Assembly (NCBI GenBank): GCA_018806915.1
Contig: JAGKQI010000103.1
Coordinates: 620,001-684,000 of the forward strand
Length of the DNA stretch: 64,000 nt
Direction: 5' to 3'
DNA from: Phytophthora colocasiae
Lineage: Eukaryota; Oomycota; Peronosporomycetes; Peronosporales; Peronosporaceae
Within the stretch, counting starts at the first letter, position 1; each line of letters opens with the position of its first letter. Below the pieces are notes generated by a model. It was not told where the DNA came from. It did no database searches and saw nothing but the letters and a program-made list of their open reading frames with translations. Shown here one piece after another: positions 42,517 to 55,252 of this stretch. The position numbers and the translations under genes are program-made.

Positions 42517-44478
42517 ATGCCAATGGACTCGCAGTCTTCTACGCACTCCAAGTCGGCGCTGGGCTCGCCACTCACGTCCAGTTTGGACGAACAAGGCAGT
42601 ACACCAAGCGCCTCGTCCTCGTACTTTATTGAAGGCCCGTGGGAGCAGCGCAATCGTCGTTTCCAGAACGTCTTGCTTCATGTATGCAGCTTTATCCTCA
42701 TCCTCGAGTTCGCAGAGCGCGTGAGCTATTATGGCATCAATCAAGGTCTCAAGAACTTTATGGGCAAACTCGGCTGGTCACAGGTCGGCTCCAACTCTTT
42801 AAAGAGCACGTGGACCTCTATCTGCTACTTGTCGCCACTACTTGGAGGCTACATTGCCGACGAGAAGTGGGGACGTTTCAGGACATTGTGGGTTTTTGGA
42901 GTGTGGTACACACTAGGCGCCTTCCTGGTCACAGTATCTGCCTACCCCAAGTTCATGGAACCGGAGCATGGCAACCACGTGGTGGCCAATATTCTCTGTC
43001 ATATCGGACTTTTTGCTGGTGTAGCAGTGGGCACAGGAGCTATCAAGGCTAATGTCATCACTTTTGGTGCAGATCAATTCGACCCAAATGACCCGAACGA
43101 AGTCACGCAGAAGGAGCATTTCTTCAGCTATTTCTATATCGTCATCAACCTCGGAGCCATCTTCTCGTACGGGTACTTGTCGGTACTGTGTGTGGAAGGT
43201 TCTGGTGCCATCACCAAGGAATACGGATACTTTGCCAACTTCTTCATCTGTGGAGGAGTCATGGTCTTTGCTTACGTTTTGTTCCTCTTTGGATCTCCAA
43301 GATACGTGCATTTCGCACCGCAGGATAGTGCGCTTACCAAACTTTGTACTATTGTCAAGGGAAATTGCGCGTTTAGCTACGAAGCCAGGATGCTGTACTA
43401 CGGTCTGATCGCTTTTGGCTCGGCGTTCCCGTTGAACCTACTTGCGTCATTTCTGTCGGACTGGCTGTCGGTCGGCCAATACTTGTCGTACATTGTGGTT
43501 CTGTGCTGTGCTTTTGGCATGTACGCGTGGATTCGCTACGGCATGAATACTGCCTACATGGACAAGTCGAAGGCGTCAAACGGTGGAAAGTTTAACGATG
43601 AAACTGTGGACGAGATTAAGATGGTGATCCGGGTGCTCCCGTTCGCGTCCTTCATGATCATGTGGGAGTGCGCGTACGACCAGTTGGACGCCAACTTCCA
43701 GTCCATCGCTCAGCAGTGTGATCTTCGGGTAGGTGCCGACAACACCAGTGATGTCGATGCGATACAGATCCCGGGTGCTAGTCTAGGTATTTTCGATCCA
43801 TTGACGATCATCTTGCTGATTCCGGTGCTGGATGGATTCGTGTACCCTCTCTGGGGAAAAGTATTTGGCCGACCGCCAAGCGCCTTTGGAAAAGTGCTTA
43901 CAGGACTGATCGTAGCAATGCTGACAATGGTTTGGTCTGGATTTTTCGAAATTATCCGACGAAACAGTGGCGTCATCGAGTACCTGGACGAAGATGGCGT
44001 GGTTCAAACCATCCCGAACAATGGATCTAACGAACCGATGAACCACACGTACTGGGCCTACGCAATCCCGATGTATGTGTTCACTGCCGTTGCCGAATGC
44101 CTGATCAACGTGACAGCCTACGAGCTGTTCTACACAGAGGTGCCTGTGTATCTTAAGAGCACATGTCAGGCTATCAATCTGTTCATGGTTGCCATGGGAA
44201 GTAATCTGACGTCGACATTCACTCTGCTGTTCGAGCACTACATCACGAACGACCTCAACGACGGCCACTTTGAGTACATGTACTGGACGCTGGGAGCGCT
44301 GAGTCTCGTCAACATCGTCGCCTACGTGACCGTCATGCAGTGGATGGAGTTCGGAATGGTGCGCTTCGACGCCGATGACGAATTACTCGATGGAACCGTC
44401 TTTGACAGTCATGGGGTGGACATCACAAGCATCCAGAGGCACTCTTCGTTCGAAAGCATCTCTTTGTCCCGAGGGTAG
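42517..44478 (+). CDS. Proton-coupled oligopeptide transporter (POT/PTR, SLC15-like)
   Basis: 653 aa from the ATG at 42517 (MPMDSQ). The open frame extends upstream to 42421 but only from a GTG. A hydrophilic S/T-rich N-terminus of about 55 residues precedes about 12 membrane helices. The POT motif ExxER is present as LEFAERVSYYG at about residues 62-72. KANVITFGADQFDP and EHFFSYFYIVINLGAIFSY are the PTR2 signature region, and WECAYDQLDANFQSIAQQ and TEVPVYLKSTCQAINLFMVA match conserved later helices. Such carriers use the proton gradient to import di- and tripeptides or related substrates. The acidic C-terminal tail is cytosolic. A large loop with a predicted glycosylation site (NNTS) lies near residue 410. 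Confidence 0.92.
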   Translation: MPMDSQSSTHSKSALGSPLTSSLDEQGSTPSASSSYFIEGPWEQRNRRFQNVLLHVCSFILILEFAERVSYYGINQGLKNFMGKLGWSQVGSNSLKSTWTSICYLSPLLGGYIADEKWGRFRTLWVFGVWYTLGAFLVTVSAYPKFMEPEHGNHVVANILCHIGLFAGVAVGTGAIKANVITFGADQFDPNDPNEVTQKEHFFSYFYIVINLGAIFSYGYLSVLCVEGSGAITKEYGYFANFFICGGVMVFAYVLFLFGSPRYVHFAPQDSALTKLCTIVKGNCAFSYEARMLYYGLIAFGSAFPLNLLASFLSDWLSVGQYLSYIVVLCCAFGMYAWIRYGMNTAYMDKSKASNGGKFNDETVDEIKMVIRVLPFASFMIMWECAYDQLDANFQSIAQQCDLRVGADNTSDVDAIQIPGASLGIFDPLTIILLIPVLDGFVYPLWGKVFGRPPSAFGKVLTGLIVAMLTMVWSGFFEIIRRNSGVIEYLDEDGVVQTIPNNGSNEPMNHTYWAYAIPMYVFTAVAECLINVTAYELFYTEVPVYLKSTCQAINLFMVAMGSNLTSTFTLLFEHYITNDLNDGHFEYMYWTLGALSLVNIVAYVTVMQWMEFGMVRFDADDELLDGTVFDSHGVDITSIQRHSSFESISLSRG

Positions 44479-44611
44479 CTCGAGTTCGAGATCCTTACAA
44501 TGGTGGTCTGTTGATACGATTATTATGGGTAGGTTGCTGAATACAAAGTCTTTTTTTGAAGGCTGGTGTGTGGACTTTTCGACCATTTTTAGGCTTGGAT
44601 CGACCCGACAG

Positions 44612-47600
44612 ATGACTTCCTTTGCCAGCAAGAAGAAACGAGCACGGGTAGCACATGATGGAGTACGTTTGAGTTCTTTATCGCCTGAGAAGCGCAGCTC
44701 TAGCAACCAGGGAGAACCATGGGGACGTCCGCACGTTGTAGCGGAACTTGCAACAGTTTTTGCGTACAGAGAGATTCCGGACGAAGTGCTTTCAGGAAAC
44801 GATCTGGACTTGTCCGTAAGTAGTTGCAAGTACCTATGGATGATACGACGTGCTCCTTAATGCTGGACATTGTTAGATCTGGTCTGTAGTAGCAAATGAT
44901 ACCTGTTTGGCGAAATTATCTCGTTGTTCAGCAATTTCTGGGTTGGCAAGCCCTCTTCGTCTGCAGTCCAGTCAGCTCTCCGACTTGCTTCCGTCCGCTG
45001 TCATGGCTGCATCTGCTTTGGCTACTAATGACGCGTCGGTCATTACGCTACCGAAACAACAAGCTGTCGTCCGAATCAACTTGTCTGGAGCAGATCAGGT
45101 GCAATTTCTTGTAAATTCCAGTTTTGTACTTATCAACTGACTAATATTTTGCAGATCACGGATAAAGCAGCGCATATAATTGCTGCTACTTGCCCAGAAC
45201 TCAAGCATCTCAACCTGGAACGGGCTCTCAAGGTACATATGGTCGTCAAGTTTCACCGATATCAAGATGGTCTCATGTTTGTTTATCTTTCAGCTGACAG
45301 ATTCAGGTATTCTCCGCATCGTGACCCGCTGCCGACGTCTCGAGACCCTCAATCTTAGCTACGTCACAGCATTACAGAGTCCTGCTATGAGCTGCATCGG
45401 AGAACTCCGACTCCCTCTTCGGTGTGAGCAGTAGAACACGTCATGCAGTTATTGTTTCGACTTCTTAACGTTTTGTTTTGTTTGTGGACAGCACTTGCTC
45501 TCGCTGGTTGCAACCGTATTCCGGATTATTCTCTTTTACGCGTCTTTCAAGCCTGCACTACCCTCGAAACTCTTGACCTCTCGTTCTGCGCTAGTGTGAC
45601 GGATAATGTTCTGCTATCGTTGGGCAAGAACTGCTGCAAGTTGAGACAACTTAAGCTTCGGGACTGCCGTCAAATTTCCGACACTGGAGTGGTCGCTCTT
45701 GCAAACTCTGGAGGGGTCAACAGTCTGACACTGCTGGATCTAACACGCTACGACCTGCAGTACAAATTCAACGACATTTCACTCATGGCTCTGGCGGACA
45801 ACTGCCTTGTGCTGCAGACTCTGATTCTCTCAGGTTGCTCAATGGTCAGTGACGTCGGGATGGACTGGCTGGGGTCTGGGTGCCATGCTTTAACATACCT
45901 CGACGTCTCAGGGTGTACAGCTCTCACTGACTTATCGGTGCGTGCGATCAGTGAGAATATGCTGCAGCTTCGACATTTGAGTATCCGCCACTGTGTTCGA
46001 GTGACAGACCAGGGCATTCGTCGACTGTCCATGGGCTGTCCAGATTTGACATTCTTGAATGCTGAAGGGCTTCCATTACTCTCCGACTTACATACCTCTA
46101 ATACGAATGGGGAAGTGTATCGACAGGGTATTGCTGCACTGGCAGCAGGTTGCCGTCAGCTGCATCATCTCGACTTGTCGAACTGCTCATCAATCTCAGA
46201 CGGAACGCTGCAATGCATAGCAATGTTGAGTCATGAATTGACGTCGCTGCTTCTTTCCGGTTGCTATCGAGTCACCACATCCGGCGTGAAGGAGGTCCTG
46301 ACTCACTGCTCAAAGCTAACGACACTACACGTCTCGGGGTGTGATCAGGTGACAGATCGCGCCTTCAATAATCGTAGACAGGCAAATTCTCCAGTTGGGA
46401 ATGAGTCGAATGAGCTTCGTGACCTTCGTTTGCGGGGAACTCAAGTTTCAGATGTGACACTCAAGTGGTTAAGCAGATATTCGCCCCAGCTCCGCGAGTT
46501 AGACGTGTCCGACTGTTCTGGAATTACTGACATGGGGTTATTAGCACTCACTAGTTCAGCGTTGCTAAGGAGTCTGCGGCTTCGTAACGTGGCAGATATT
46601 ACGGAGACAGGCGTGTCGTGGCTAGCTGAAAAGTGTTCAAAGCTCATGCTCTTGGATGTAACTGGATGTCCAAAGGTTCGTTCGTTCTCGGTCAAATCGC
46701 TCGCTTCGTCCTGGAAGTTCGCTGTCTACACTTGCAACGACCAATTCAAGGGTGTTACACCTTTGCATCGTGCAGAAGACTGGATGTTCATTGAAGAGTA
46801 CGGGAGTTGCTGGCGAGCAGCGATCCATATCCAGTGTTTGTATCGAGCTCGAGTGGCGCGGCATATAGCACGTCAGAAACGAGAAGAGCGACTGATTCTA
46901 TGGGTTGCAACTCGTCTTCAGAGTGTATTCCGTGGTCGTCAAGCTCGACGATACGCTGTTATTCTACGAATTCAGTTCTACAAAGAAACAGAAGCTGCTA
47001 CGAAGATCCAGAGATCCTACCGTCATCTCCTCGCAAGACGAGAAGCCGAACGTCTACGTAAAATCCGCCATCAGGAGGAAGTTTTGTGTGCAGCTAGGAC
47101 CATTCAAGCTTCCTGGAGGAAAAAGAGACTTCGAGAGAGACTGCAAGGCCGACATTTACGCCGTTTAGCGTACGAAGACAAGGTTCGTCGCAGCGCTATA
47201 CGGATTCAAAGGCATTGGAGAGGTAAAAAGGGCCGAGAACGAACGAATTTGCTCCGTGCAGCTAAGTTGGCTAAAGAACGCGAAGAGTTCGAAGCAGCCA
47301 GGCTGCTGCAGAGCGTGTATCGCCTTCGTGTGGCACGAAGAGCGGCGAAACAGAAGCGTGAGGAACAGGAAAATGAGGAGATACGACGAGAAAAAGCCGC
47401 AAGAATCTTGCAGGTTAATATCCGAAGATACGCGGCGAGGAAAAAGCTGCGCGCGCGCGTCGCAAAAGTAAATAGGGCTGCTACACGAATACAACAGGGT
47501 TGGCGAGCCAAGAAGAAGTACGAAGCGAACCAAATTCTGCTGATGGTGCAGCGGAAAAAGCGTGAAAATGACGCTGCTGTGAAGCTTCTAGTCGCTTGGA

Positions 47601-49054
47601 AACGTCGGAAAGCACGGATTGAGGTGAATTTGATGCGGTTGGCAGTGGAGTTACAACAGCAGAAACTGGTGGATGCTGCGTTGATGGTGCAAACGAATTG
47701 GCGTGGACGTCACGGTCGGTTAGAGGCTCATGAGATGAAACAAATGGCAGTGGAGAAAGTCGCTCAACTACTCAAGATTCAAAATTATGCGGTTACGTTG
47801 GTGCAAGCTCATTATCGTGGATGGAAAGGACGAGAAAGGTATCGAGAAGAACAACTGAACAAGAAGAAGCGGTGGAAAGAGATCGTCCGCCCTGAAAACG
47901 GCGAGAAATTCTACTATGTAAGTATATTGTTATTGTTTACTGTGTCTTCAAAGGTTAACTGCTTGAATCCTTGGCAGAATCGAGTTACTGGTGAAGTACG
48001 TTTCCGTCGACCTCAAGATGTACTGGATCTGCTGCCAAAACCCCATTGCGAAAACTGCGGTAACAGTCCAGCAATTAGCTTGTTGTTATGAAAAGAGATC
48101 TAACATTCAACTGTTTTTATTCATGATAGAACCGCCGAACGATGCGGCGATGGAGTGCAAGGACTGTGGTGAAATATTTTGCAATGCGGTAAGTATTTCT
48201 CTTGGCGTCGATTCCCTTCACCAAAAAGCTGAAGTTGTACTACATAGTGCTGGACGAACGTTCATTCCGGTGGTCGACGGAAACTACACGAGTTCCGAGC
48301 GCTGTACGACTACTACAACCGGCGTGTGGACTACGGAGACTGGGAGTTTCCATCCCGTTGGCCGTCGGAGATTGAGCAGGATGAAATGGACGGGTGGGGG
48401 TATCGGATACTTCCGAGACGTCAACCTGACGAGGTGCAGGGAACATGGGAGCGATATGTGGACCCCGACACGAAACGCGAGTGGTTCTACAACATCGAGA
48501 CGGAGGAAAATTCGTACATTGCACCGGAAGGATTCTTCCTGCAGTCTAGCACAACGGAGCCCGAATGGATCAAGTACTACGATGAAACTCAGAGCGTACA
48601 TTATTACTACAATGTCAAGACACAGGAAAGCACCTTCGATCGACCAGCGACCTACGCGACACCTCGAATCTCGCCATTGACAACGGCCACCACGACCCAA
48701 GACGGCTGGGAGAAACATATCGACCCAAAAAGCAGCTTCCCATACTACTACAACCGGTTGACGATGGAGAGCGTCTTCGCTCGGCCCATGGGCTTCGTTA
48801 CCGGACGCCAGGAGGACGCGACTCAACTCCCAGGTTGGGCCAAGTTCTTTGATGCCACCAGCGGAAGTTACTACTACTTCAACGCGCAGATCAATGACAG
48901 CCGCATGGAGCGGCCGGACGCGTTCGCAACGCCGCGCGTCTCAACTGCAGAGAACATTGCGGGGCTGGTGGAGTTCTATGATCCTGTCACGGGCAAGGCC
49001 TACTACTTCAATGCAGAGACAACCGAGTGCCGACAAGCATCGTCAGCGGTTTAA
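44612..49054 (+). CDS. Giant F-box/LRR/IQ/WW/B-box protein
   Basis: Eight exons keep one frame: 44612-44815, 44877-45098, 45155-45232, 45294-45423, 45492-47917, 47978-48059, 48130-48188 and 48248-49054, giving 1,335 aa. An F-box-like segment (REIPDEVLSGNDLDLS, then SVVANDTCLAKLS) leads into about 18 cysteine-type leucine-rich repeats (LETLDLSFCASVTDNVL, LTYLDVSGCTALTDLSVRAI) as in FBXL/AMN1 proteins. From about residue 670 there are many IQ motifs (AAIHIQCLYRARVARHIARQ, AATRIQQGWRAKKKYEANQ) that bind calmodulin-like light chains. A WW domain (EIVRPENGEKFYYNRVTGEV), a B-box zinc finger (CKDCGEIFCNACWTNVHSGG) and at least four further WW-like repeats (KYYDETQSVHYYYNVKTQES) finish it. It could couple ubiquitin ligase or scaffold function to calmodulin, perhaps at the flagellar apparatus; that is inference. 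Confidence 0.85.
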
Positions 49055-49544
49055 TTCATGTTGAACGACGCTCCTCGTCGCAGCTCTGCGTCAACACGCG
49101 CTACGATTGCCGCTGGACGGATACTTTGCGCAGCAAGCGACACATTGCGTCCTCTATGCGGTCAAAAGGGTCCAACAGCGCGGCCGACACGCACTTGTCA
49201 CGCGTACGTCGATTTCGCTGCTCGAACATCTTCAGTTTCTGGTGGAATGGCTGGTGCAGCAGTGGCGAGAGGAAAATCGTGGACGGCGACTGCGGAGCGT
49301 CACGCTAGTGATTCCCCCTGCTTGGCATGTGGAAGTTGGGAATCGACTGTAGAGGCCGCATAAACCCGAAGCGTACAAATCCTGACTGGTTGGTCCGTAC
49401 GACTGCAGCGCACGCGTCGATGTGCGAGGTGTTTTGCTGGCATTGAGTTGATCTTTCGAGTCGAAAGGCTTGGACTTGTGTTTGCGGCAGGCAGCGCATG
49501 CCATAAACTCATGGTCTCCAATCTGAGCGGATACAGTTCTCACT
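49055..49544. other. Intergenic, no gene recognised
   Basis: Open frames continue for about 300 bp after the giant gene in all three plus frames, without a domain or a reliable start. This is probably 3' untranslated sequence of similar base composition. It ends at the TTAA at 49545. Confidence 0.4.
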
Positions 49545-49715
49545 TTAACCCGTTCGCGAACACAGTGACTTTGTATACTATACAAACTCAAGACAATCGA
49601 AAACGGAAGGTAGCAAAACGCTCCCTTCGACGTGTAGCCATTTCGAAGGGTCGGCAACCGATAAGATGGCTACAAAACAGATGGGAGCAAAACGCCCCCA
49701 TCGATGCCTTTCAAA
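49545..49715. repeat. piggyBac 2 left end with subterminal hairpins
   Basis: After the TIR come two hairpin-forming motifs, GGTAGCAAAACGCTCCC (about 49608) and GGGAGCAAAACGCCCCC (about 49682). They have the same design (G-run, AAAA/TTTT core, C-run) as the subterminal motifs of element 1. Confidence 0.6.
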
Positions 49716-50320
49716 TAAGCTCTGCTATTGGCCAAAAAAAATATTTTCATCTGAGAATTCGATTCGAAAGGACACTCGCCCCAGCGGATTGGCTGAACGC
49801 AGCTACTAACATGAGTGGTATCAGCGATATCTTCGGCATATCTTACGAAGTAGGTACATGACTAATGTTCTAGCGAGCAGCTGCCAGGCCAGCGAGCAGT
49901 TGCCAGGCTTCTTCAGATATATTCCTCCCTCACTTCGGAAAACAACTTGGAAGAGTGATGCCACCAAGAAAGCGGCATCTGGATGCTAATTCAGGTAAAT
50001 TAGCAAAACGTCGACATTTGCCATCCCGCACTGGAGCAAACAGTAAGCAAGCGGTGTTGCGAGGTATACTATGTGTTTTTCACCAGCATAGAAGAAATAT
50101 TTGCTAACCTCGTTAAATGTGCAGAGGGTACTGCCTTGTTCAAAGAGATATGGAGAGTTCTTCGGCAAGACGGATGGACATCTAAACCGCCGCGCAGGAG
50201 TAGTCTTGATTCTCGTTATCGCTACGTCAAACCAGGTAACACCCAGTCGGTATCGAGGGGGAAGACTATTTTCTTGGGGAAGACTCACTAGTGCTTTACT
50301 ATCGAAGCCTCAATGATCAA

Positions 50321-53158
50321 ATGATTCGTGTTGATGGAGACACCGTGACCGTGTTTTTCCCTGCTCACGACAATGTTTCGACTGGATCTATTCTGGACGT
50401 TCGTGAAAGTTGTTTAACCGAGCGTAGGTGTGGTGATAAACCCTCGTCTTGTCAAGATGAAGCCATACACGTTAATGTAAATCCCACACCTGGAGCTCGT
50501 GGTATCAGCATTGACAAACATAAGTCCAGATCTCACGAAGAGCATCATCATGAGAATTCTGTTGATTGCGTTCTAGGACAAGAAGACGTTCTTGACGTGG
50601 ATGAATATCGTCAAGACCAGGAAGTCCCCAATGATTACGAAGATAGTATCGTGCAGATGGAAGAACAATCCCAGTTTGGCGACAATCGAGCTGATGGCGA
50701 ACCCGGAGATGGCAGTGATGGCGTACTGGGCATAGAACAAGGCGTTTTAGATGGTAATCAAGGCGGTGTTGAACATGAAGTCGAACCAGATGGTAGATCG
50801 CGTGGGGAAGCGAGAAATGGAGACAATACTGGACATCACGATGACTTGGACGCTAATTCCGAATTATACCTGAACAGTTTGATCGCATTTTCGCCAGCAA
50901 AAGAATCATGGATGATAACCAAGACGTTGAAGCCGATCTTAGCACAAGTGGGGAATTCATACATGGTTGGACGAGTTTGTCGGCGATCCAAACAAAAAAA
51001 GACCGTAAAGTACGAGATTCGGTGGCTGGATAGCTTGTTCCAGAACCAAGTCCACTCACTGGAAATCGGCGTTGTCCAACGCGGTATTGAAAACTACAGG
51101 CTGCTGACACGAACGACAGCAAAACCAACTTGGAGCGCATTAATTTCCGTCCCAGAAGAAGAATCACTCCCATCGGATGCTCCAATCGAGGACCTTGTGG
51201 AGATGGAAACTTTTGGCGAGTTCGACCCAGACCGTCCGCTTCCCACTAGCCTTGGTGAGGTAGAAGCAATAAAGAGCATGAAGTTTGATCCGAGACTTGA
51301 ATTGGAAGCTCCAGACGATCTCTACACACATAGTGATGGATCAACTAAGACTCGAGTGAGATCAGAATCTCTGCGACTCTTCACCCATTCGGCTTCGTCG
51401 AGTTTTCTTGCCTATATCCCATTATACTTCTGGCGCCAGGTCGTGAATGAAACCAACGCCTATGCAGTTGTAAAGGGTGTAAAACTGCAGCCGCCTGTTA
51501 CTCTGGCTGAACTGATGAAATTCATCGGGATTTTGTTTTACATGAGCATCAACAACAAGGGTGAGTATGCCAACTATTGGGGCGTTCAACCAGAAGACAT
51601 TATTATCGGAAATGGCACTTCGTCTGGACTGGAACAAATCATGCCCCTACGACGATTCAAACTGGTTCGAAAGTGTTTTGCTTCCTTGCCGTACCTCCAT
51701 CAACAAACCGCGATCCAGCTGCTCGAATCCGGCCGCTACTTAATTTGTTGAAATGTACTGGTGGTCGGTATATAGAAGTTGGTCGTAACGTGGCTCTCGA
51801 CGAGAGCAGTATAGCATGTCGTTCCAAGTTCGGCCGTCATATGATCGTTTACAATCCGACGAAGCCGACTGGCAAATATCACTTTCGACTATATATGCCT
51901 GTGCTGCGCAACATCATGGATAGCAATCAACTACAGATTGCATTGCAATAGTGACGTCACCGATCGACTCGATGGGGTAGTACCAACGGATGAAGCATTG
52001 CGATTGCAACAGGAATGGGTCACGGAGAAGGTTTCTGCGATTCGGAGCCTTGTACTGGAGGTGGCTCGACCTATCTATGGTTCAAATCGCGTCCTCAATA
52101 CCGACAACTACTACACCTCTATTCAATTACTTCAAGCATTGCGTCTGCGAGGGTTATATGGACGTGGAACGGTTCGAGGAACAAGTAAACATTTTCCGCG
52201 CCACACTATGCTGGATAAACAACAGTCATCTCGTGGCGATTTTCGCCAAGGAGTTTCTGCCGAGCATGGAATAGTGGCAGCATCTTGGTGCGACGGTAGC
52301 GTTGTTCAAATTGTGTCTAATTCCGATGGATCTGGAGTGACTAATGTCGAGCGCCAAGTTGGAGCTACTTCGCAAACGTTCGTAGCACCCGTGGCCGTGA
52401 AGCAATACAACCAGTTCATGCAAGGGGTGGATCGTCTAGATCAAATTCGTGCCCGGTTTTCTCTCGCTGATGGACATTCCTACAAAAAATGGCATAAGAA
52501 GTTAGCGTTGGCCCTGATCGATATTGCAAGATCAAATGCTTATCTCACCCGCCGTTGTGTGGTTGATATGGCAAAACAACGCGATTCGCACAGGACATTT
52601 GTCATTGAACTTGCTTCAGAATTAATATCGGGGAGGTGGGTAGATGCTCCAAGCGATAGCAGAATGGCGTTTGAGGCTACGCGTTTGGAGGACCAAGTGG
52701 AAGCATTTGACACTCACACTAGTCCCCGAGAGCTATTCGTGTCGGTGAAATGTGACGAAAGTCCCCGTAAGAACTGTACAGCAGTTGCATCGAGGCAGGT
52801 TTTCAAGGATTGTGGCCGAAAGCGCAGAGGATGTGTTGTTTGTCGATGGGAGGACCGATGGCCGACTGAGAAAACAGATTATTGCGGAAATCACAACGTG
52901 TGTTTGTGTCGTGGAGTGTTCAGCAACAAACCAAAGGCTTACATGTGTCCTGATGCTGATCTTACGTGCTGGGAAAAATTCCATCGTTTCTATTTGCCCA
53001 GCGAGTTGTTTTCTGGCAAAGGAAACCTACGATTAGTTTCAACCTTGTACAAGCTCAAAGAACCTCTGATAGTTGCGGAGAGAAAGCTGCGGAAAGAAAA
53101 GTCTTGTGCGGCCAGGTCCCTGGATCGTTGTTTCGGAAGTATTGGCGAACAGAGCTGA
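50321..53158 (+). pseudogene. piggyBac transposase copy 2, two compensating frameshifts
   Basis: Reading frame 1 runs from about 50321 (first ATG) to about 51690, a second frame to about 51940, then the first frame again to the stop at 53158. So one shift lies near 51690-51750 and a compensating one near 51935-51951. Otherwise the protein is complete, about 940 aa. Catalytic positions are seen in VGRNVALDESS (D1), LNTDNYYTSIQLLQAL (D2) and GVDRLDQIRARFSLADG (D3). The chromo/tudor-like YMVGRVCRRSKQ block precedes the core. The cysteine-rich C-terminus is intact (CVVCRWEDRWPTEKTDYC, NVCLCRGVFSNK, DLTCWEKFHRFYLP). The first 200 residues are acidic and lack the AT-hook of copy 1. Confidence 0.88.
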
Positions 53159-53528
53159 AGTGCACCCATTATTAGTGCTGTGTTTACATTGTATACTTAA
53201 TTCAAGACTATTGGTCCAGAAGCAATCATTTGTTTTTATTTTGTCGTGGCACAATTATTATCCCACCAAAATGTATACTGACAAAATTTATAGTGGGTTG
53301 ACTGGGAAATAGTTGGCCATCATTGATGTGTTTGTTTAGATGTCAAGTGGGTCAAGTTTGCTCCAGTATCAAGATTTTCGTCATCTCACCTACAAGTTAC
53401 GCCATCTAGCGGCCACCATTATGGATGCTTTTCATCATCAATGTAGTCGTGCACAGTACTTCTGGTTATATCCAGTATAAATGGTAAGAAGAATCAGAAG
53501 TATCACAATGTTTTAGCCACCTTAGTGA
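53159..53528. other. Spacer between transposase and repeat A
   Basis: 370 bp, A/T-rich, no frame of note. It ends in the imperfect palindrome TTAGCCACC...GGTGGCTAA at about 53512-53542, which straddles the start of repeat A. Confidence 0.4.
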
Positions 53529-55119
53529 CATTACGGTGGCTAAGAACAACAAAAAATTTACCGCTCGGTGCATTGATTACACCTATCACCACGCAACCCT
53601 TTGCCGTCCCGTAGCCACTTCACCAACCCCAACACGGTGCATGGGGCGCATTCGAGCCCCTAAGCTGAGTGCGTTGTGGTCCGTGACATTGGGCTATGTC
53701 TGGCACCGCGGGTAAGCAAATGAGCCTACAGGTGAGCGGGACATCTAAACCTAAGCACTGTTCGACAATTCAGTCTTACTCTTCTGATGGATTTTGTAAA
53801 TACGATAAAAAACTGCGTTGATGACCCGTGAAAAAAATAATCATGTTGAATGCACATGAATTGATAATTAACGCTACTGCATCTCGACCACCCTAACTAA
53901 CAGCAATACCGTACTCTCAGTGCGGCACAAGCAGGCTCACACCACGATCGGTCTCGGCTGCAACGTTTAACACTCAATTTAAAGACGACCAACCCGGTAC
54001 GGTCTTGTACAACATCCTGGCAAGTAGAGGCTCACATCGTCGTGGTGGTGGTGTTTGAGGTGTGGGTGGAGGAGAGGGACGGGGGGCGAGGAGTCACCAG
54101 CTCACCGGTCAACACATTTGGTACGAATCCTTCAGCGAAATCAACAACACGAATAGCCATTGTTGCAGCACGTGGTTGATATGGCACAACAGTGCTTACC
54201 AGAGCAACTGGAGGAAAGCGTGCTGATAGCACGAAAACAGTATAAGCCTTGTAGTCATCATCGAGATCTCGCCCTTGTTGCGTTTGAGGTTGCCCACATA
54301 CTCATTCTAGATCAAGCAGCTCGTTTTCCGTGAGGAAGTACCCGCAGCATCGCCGAAGAAATGCTCGATGGTTTGTTGCAAGCAGCGAGCATCATTCCAC
54401 GAAGGTGGTACCGGCAGGTGGCTGCAGCCAATCGGCAGAACCATTGCGCATGGTGATCGATGGCGAGTCGTGATCGTTGCCGCGGACAGCATGGCAGATA
54501 GCATGGTTCACTTTAATGTATAGCGTCTCGTCCGTTGTGGATGCCAATAGGTGGATAATTCTTCAGCAGTGTTGCGAGCATCATGTCGAAGAGCGTGGAT
54601 CGACGTGGTGTACGGAGAGCAGGATCATAGCTCGACTGTGATCAGTTAGCTGGAGGAGGCGGGTGTTTTACGGCGGCTGGCAGTACTGCGACTCGTGTCG
54701 TGGGGAGGGTCCGTGCAGATCCAGGAAAATTTGGAAATGAACTGGGTTTGCATTTTGGCGCGTTTGAGATCGCTATCGCTGCATCTCACTTGACTGGGCC
54801 AAGATGAATGTGGGGTTGAAGCTACGAGCCAATCAGCGTGTCAGGATTTCGGAATGCATTCTGATTGGCTGACTCATTCAAAAGCGAAGACACTGGGCGA
54901 AAGCTTGGACGTTGAAGTCCACATTTCGCGCGCGAAGATCGTTTGGATTCTATGTTGAAGTCCAAGATCTCCCAGCCAATCCGAGTGCATTCCGAGATCC
55001 TGACACGCTGATTGGTGTAGTCAAGCGACGGTTCAGGATTTGTCTTGAGAACCTTTTCTGGTGACCTTTTCTTTATTTTACTCAAAAGTGACTATTTATT
55101 GTGCTTTGATAATCGCTTT
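53529..55119. repeat. 1.6-kb repeat, copy A
   Basis: Nearly identical to 58063-59659 in the same orientation, from cattacggtggctaag to gataatcgct. Copy A lacks 9 bp (catggcaaa) present in copies B and C. The minus strand contains short coding-like pieces (LSARFPPVALVSTV, ATMAIRVVDFAEGFVPN) that belong to no family I recognise. No TIR, LTR or clear target duplication was found. Confidence 0.85.
54829..55015. repeat. Imperfect 43-bp inverted repeat with CCAAT motifs (copy A)
   Basis: Arms 54829-54871 and 54973-55015 are inverted copies with a few mismatches, separated by 101 bp. Each arm begins and ends with CCAAT/ATTGG, so four CCAAT-type motifs are placed symmetrically. The loop itself contains a smaller inverted pair (TGGACTTCAA). 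The same structure occurs at 59371-59557 and 62107-62293. Confidence 0.8.
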
Positions 55120-55252
55120 GCCAAAAACAAAAGTAAATATGTACTATTTAAATAAATGTTTAGCTCCACATTTTTATTGTGGCGGTTCTTTTTTCTCAAA
55201 AGACCAAATATCTTTAGTAGACTATGTCAGTTGCTATTTTACTTGATCAAGC

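Noticed and set aside
49058..49363. Additional gene after the giant F-box/LRR gene
   Set aside because: All three plus frames are open by base composition only. No start context, domain or splice pattern selects one.
53529..55119. The 1.6-kb repeat as a Helitron
   Set aside because: One edge lies next to a hairpin-like sequence, but the required 5' TC and 3' CTRR ends and A/T target are not present.
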